A DNA stretch of 5,790 bases from SKVL01 sp964559575. Lineage in GTDB: Bacteria > Patescibacteriota > Minisyncoccia > Phycocordibacterales > CSBR16-193. Every line of letters starts with the position of its first letter. Positions within the stretch are counted from its first letter, which is position 1. The notes below the pieces were generated by a model. It had not been told where the DNA came from, ran no database searches, and saw nothing but the letters and a program-made list of their open reading frames with translations. The stretch covers positions 1-5,790 of the forward strand of contig CAZLGQ010000033.1 of the NCBI GenBank assembly GCA_964559575.1. Direction: 5' to 3'. Positions 5,786-5,790 of this stretch are shown piece by piece. The position numbers and the translations under genes were made by a program.

Positions 5786-5790
5786 CGACA

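Noticed and set aside
5714..5788. Minus-strand open stretch of about 24 codons ending in TAA at 5714-5712 that could be the tail of an upstream gene
   Set aside because: Too short to judge. Two of the three minus-strand frames stop earlier, and the palindromes suggest non-coding sequence. Sequence beyond 5790 is needed.
1..5790. Alternative genetic code (UGA as glycine, as in some Patescibacteria)
   Set aside because: Four long frames, including conserved rsmA and uvrD, contain no in-frame TGA, so the standard bacterial code explains the window.

Overview
The window is AT-rich (roughly one third GC, judged by eye) and compactly coded, with every recognisable gene on the minus strand. The standard genetic code fits: four long reading frames run without in-frame TGA, and all three visible stops are TAA. 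Low GC, lysine- and isoleucine-rich proteins, no Shine-Dalgarno sequences, and a VirB6/TrbL-like membrane protein with a long charged tail beside housekeeping genes together suggest a Candidate Phyla Radiation (Patescibacteria) genome, perhaps from the parcubacterial side. This placement is an inference from gene style, not a phylogenetic result.

Layout in the direction of transcription (right to left): 5790-5654 is an intergenic region with a perfect DnaA-box-like 9-mer, two inverted repeats and an extended -10 promoter. 5653-3719 encodes a complete UvrD/PcrA-type superfamily 1 helicase. After a 24-bp gap, 3694-2906 encodes the 16S rRNA dimethyltransferase RsmA (KsgA). A 132-bp AT-rich gap (2905-2774) holds a candidate extended -10 promoter and a small dyad. 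2773-755 encodes a 672-residue polytopic membrane protein with a signal-peptide-like N terminus, a VirB6/TrbL-like membrane core and a roughly 270-residue charged cytoplasmic tail. After 47 bp, 707-1 is the first 235 codons of an open gene that leaves the window. It encodes an acidic helical N-terminal domain followed by a low-complexity tail built from a 60-residue tandem repeat.

Functionally there are two blocks. uvrD-rsmA is a housekeeping pair (DNA repair or replication restart, and ribosome maturation), probably one transcript. The membrane protein and the repeat-tailed protein look like a second unit with its own promoter, and may belong to a type IV secretion or conjugation-like envelope machine whose other components would lie beyond the left edge. 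No RNA genes, insertion sequences, CRISPR arrays or convincing Rho-independent terminators were seen, and no gene-free stretch exceeds about 140 bases. The least explained parts are the membrane protein/repeat protein pair and the right-hand intergenic region.
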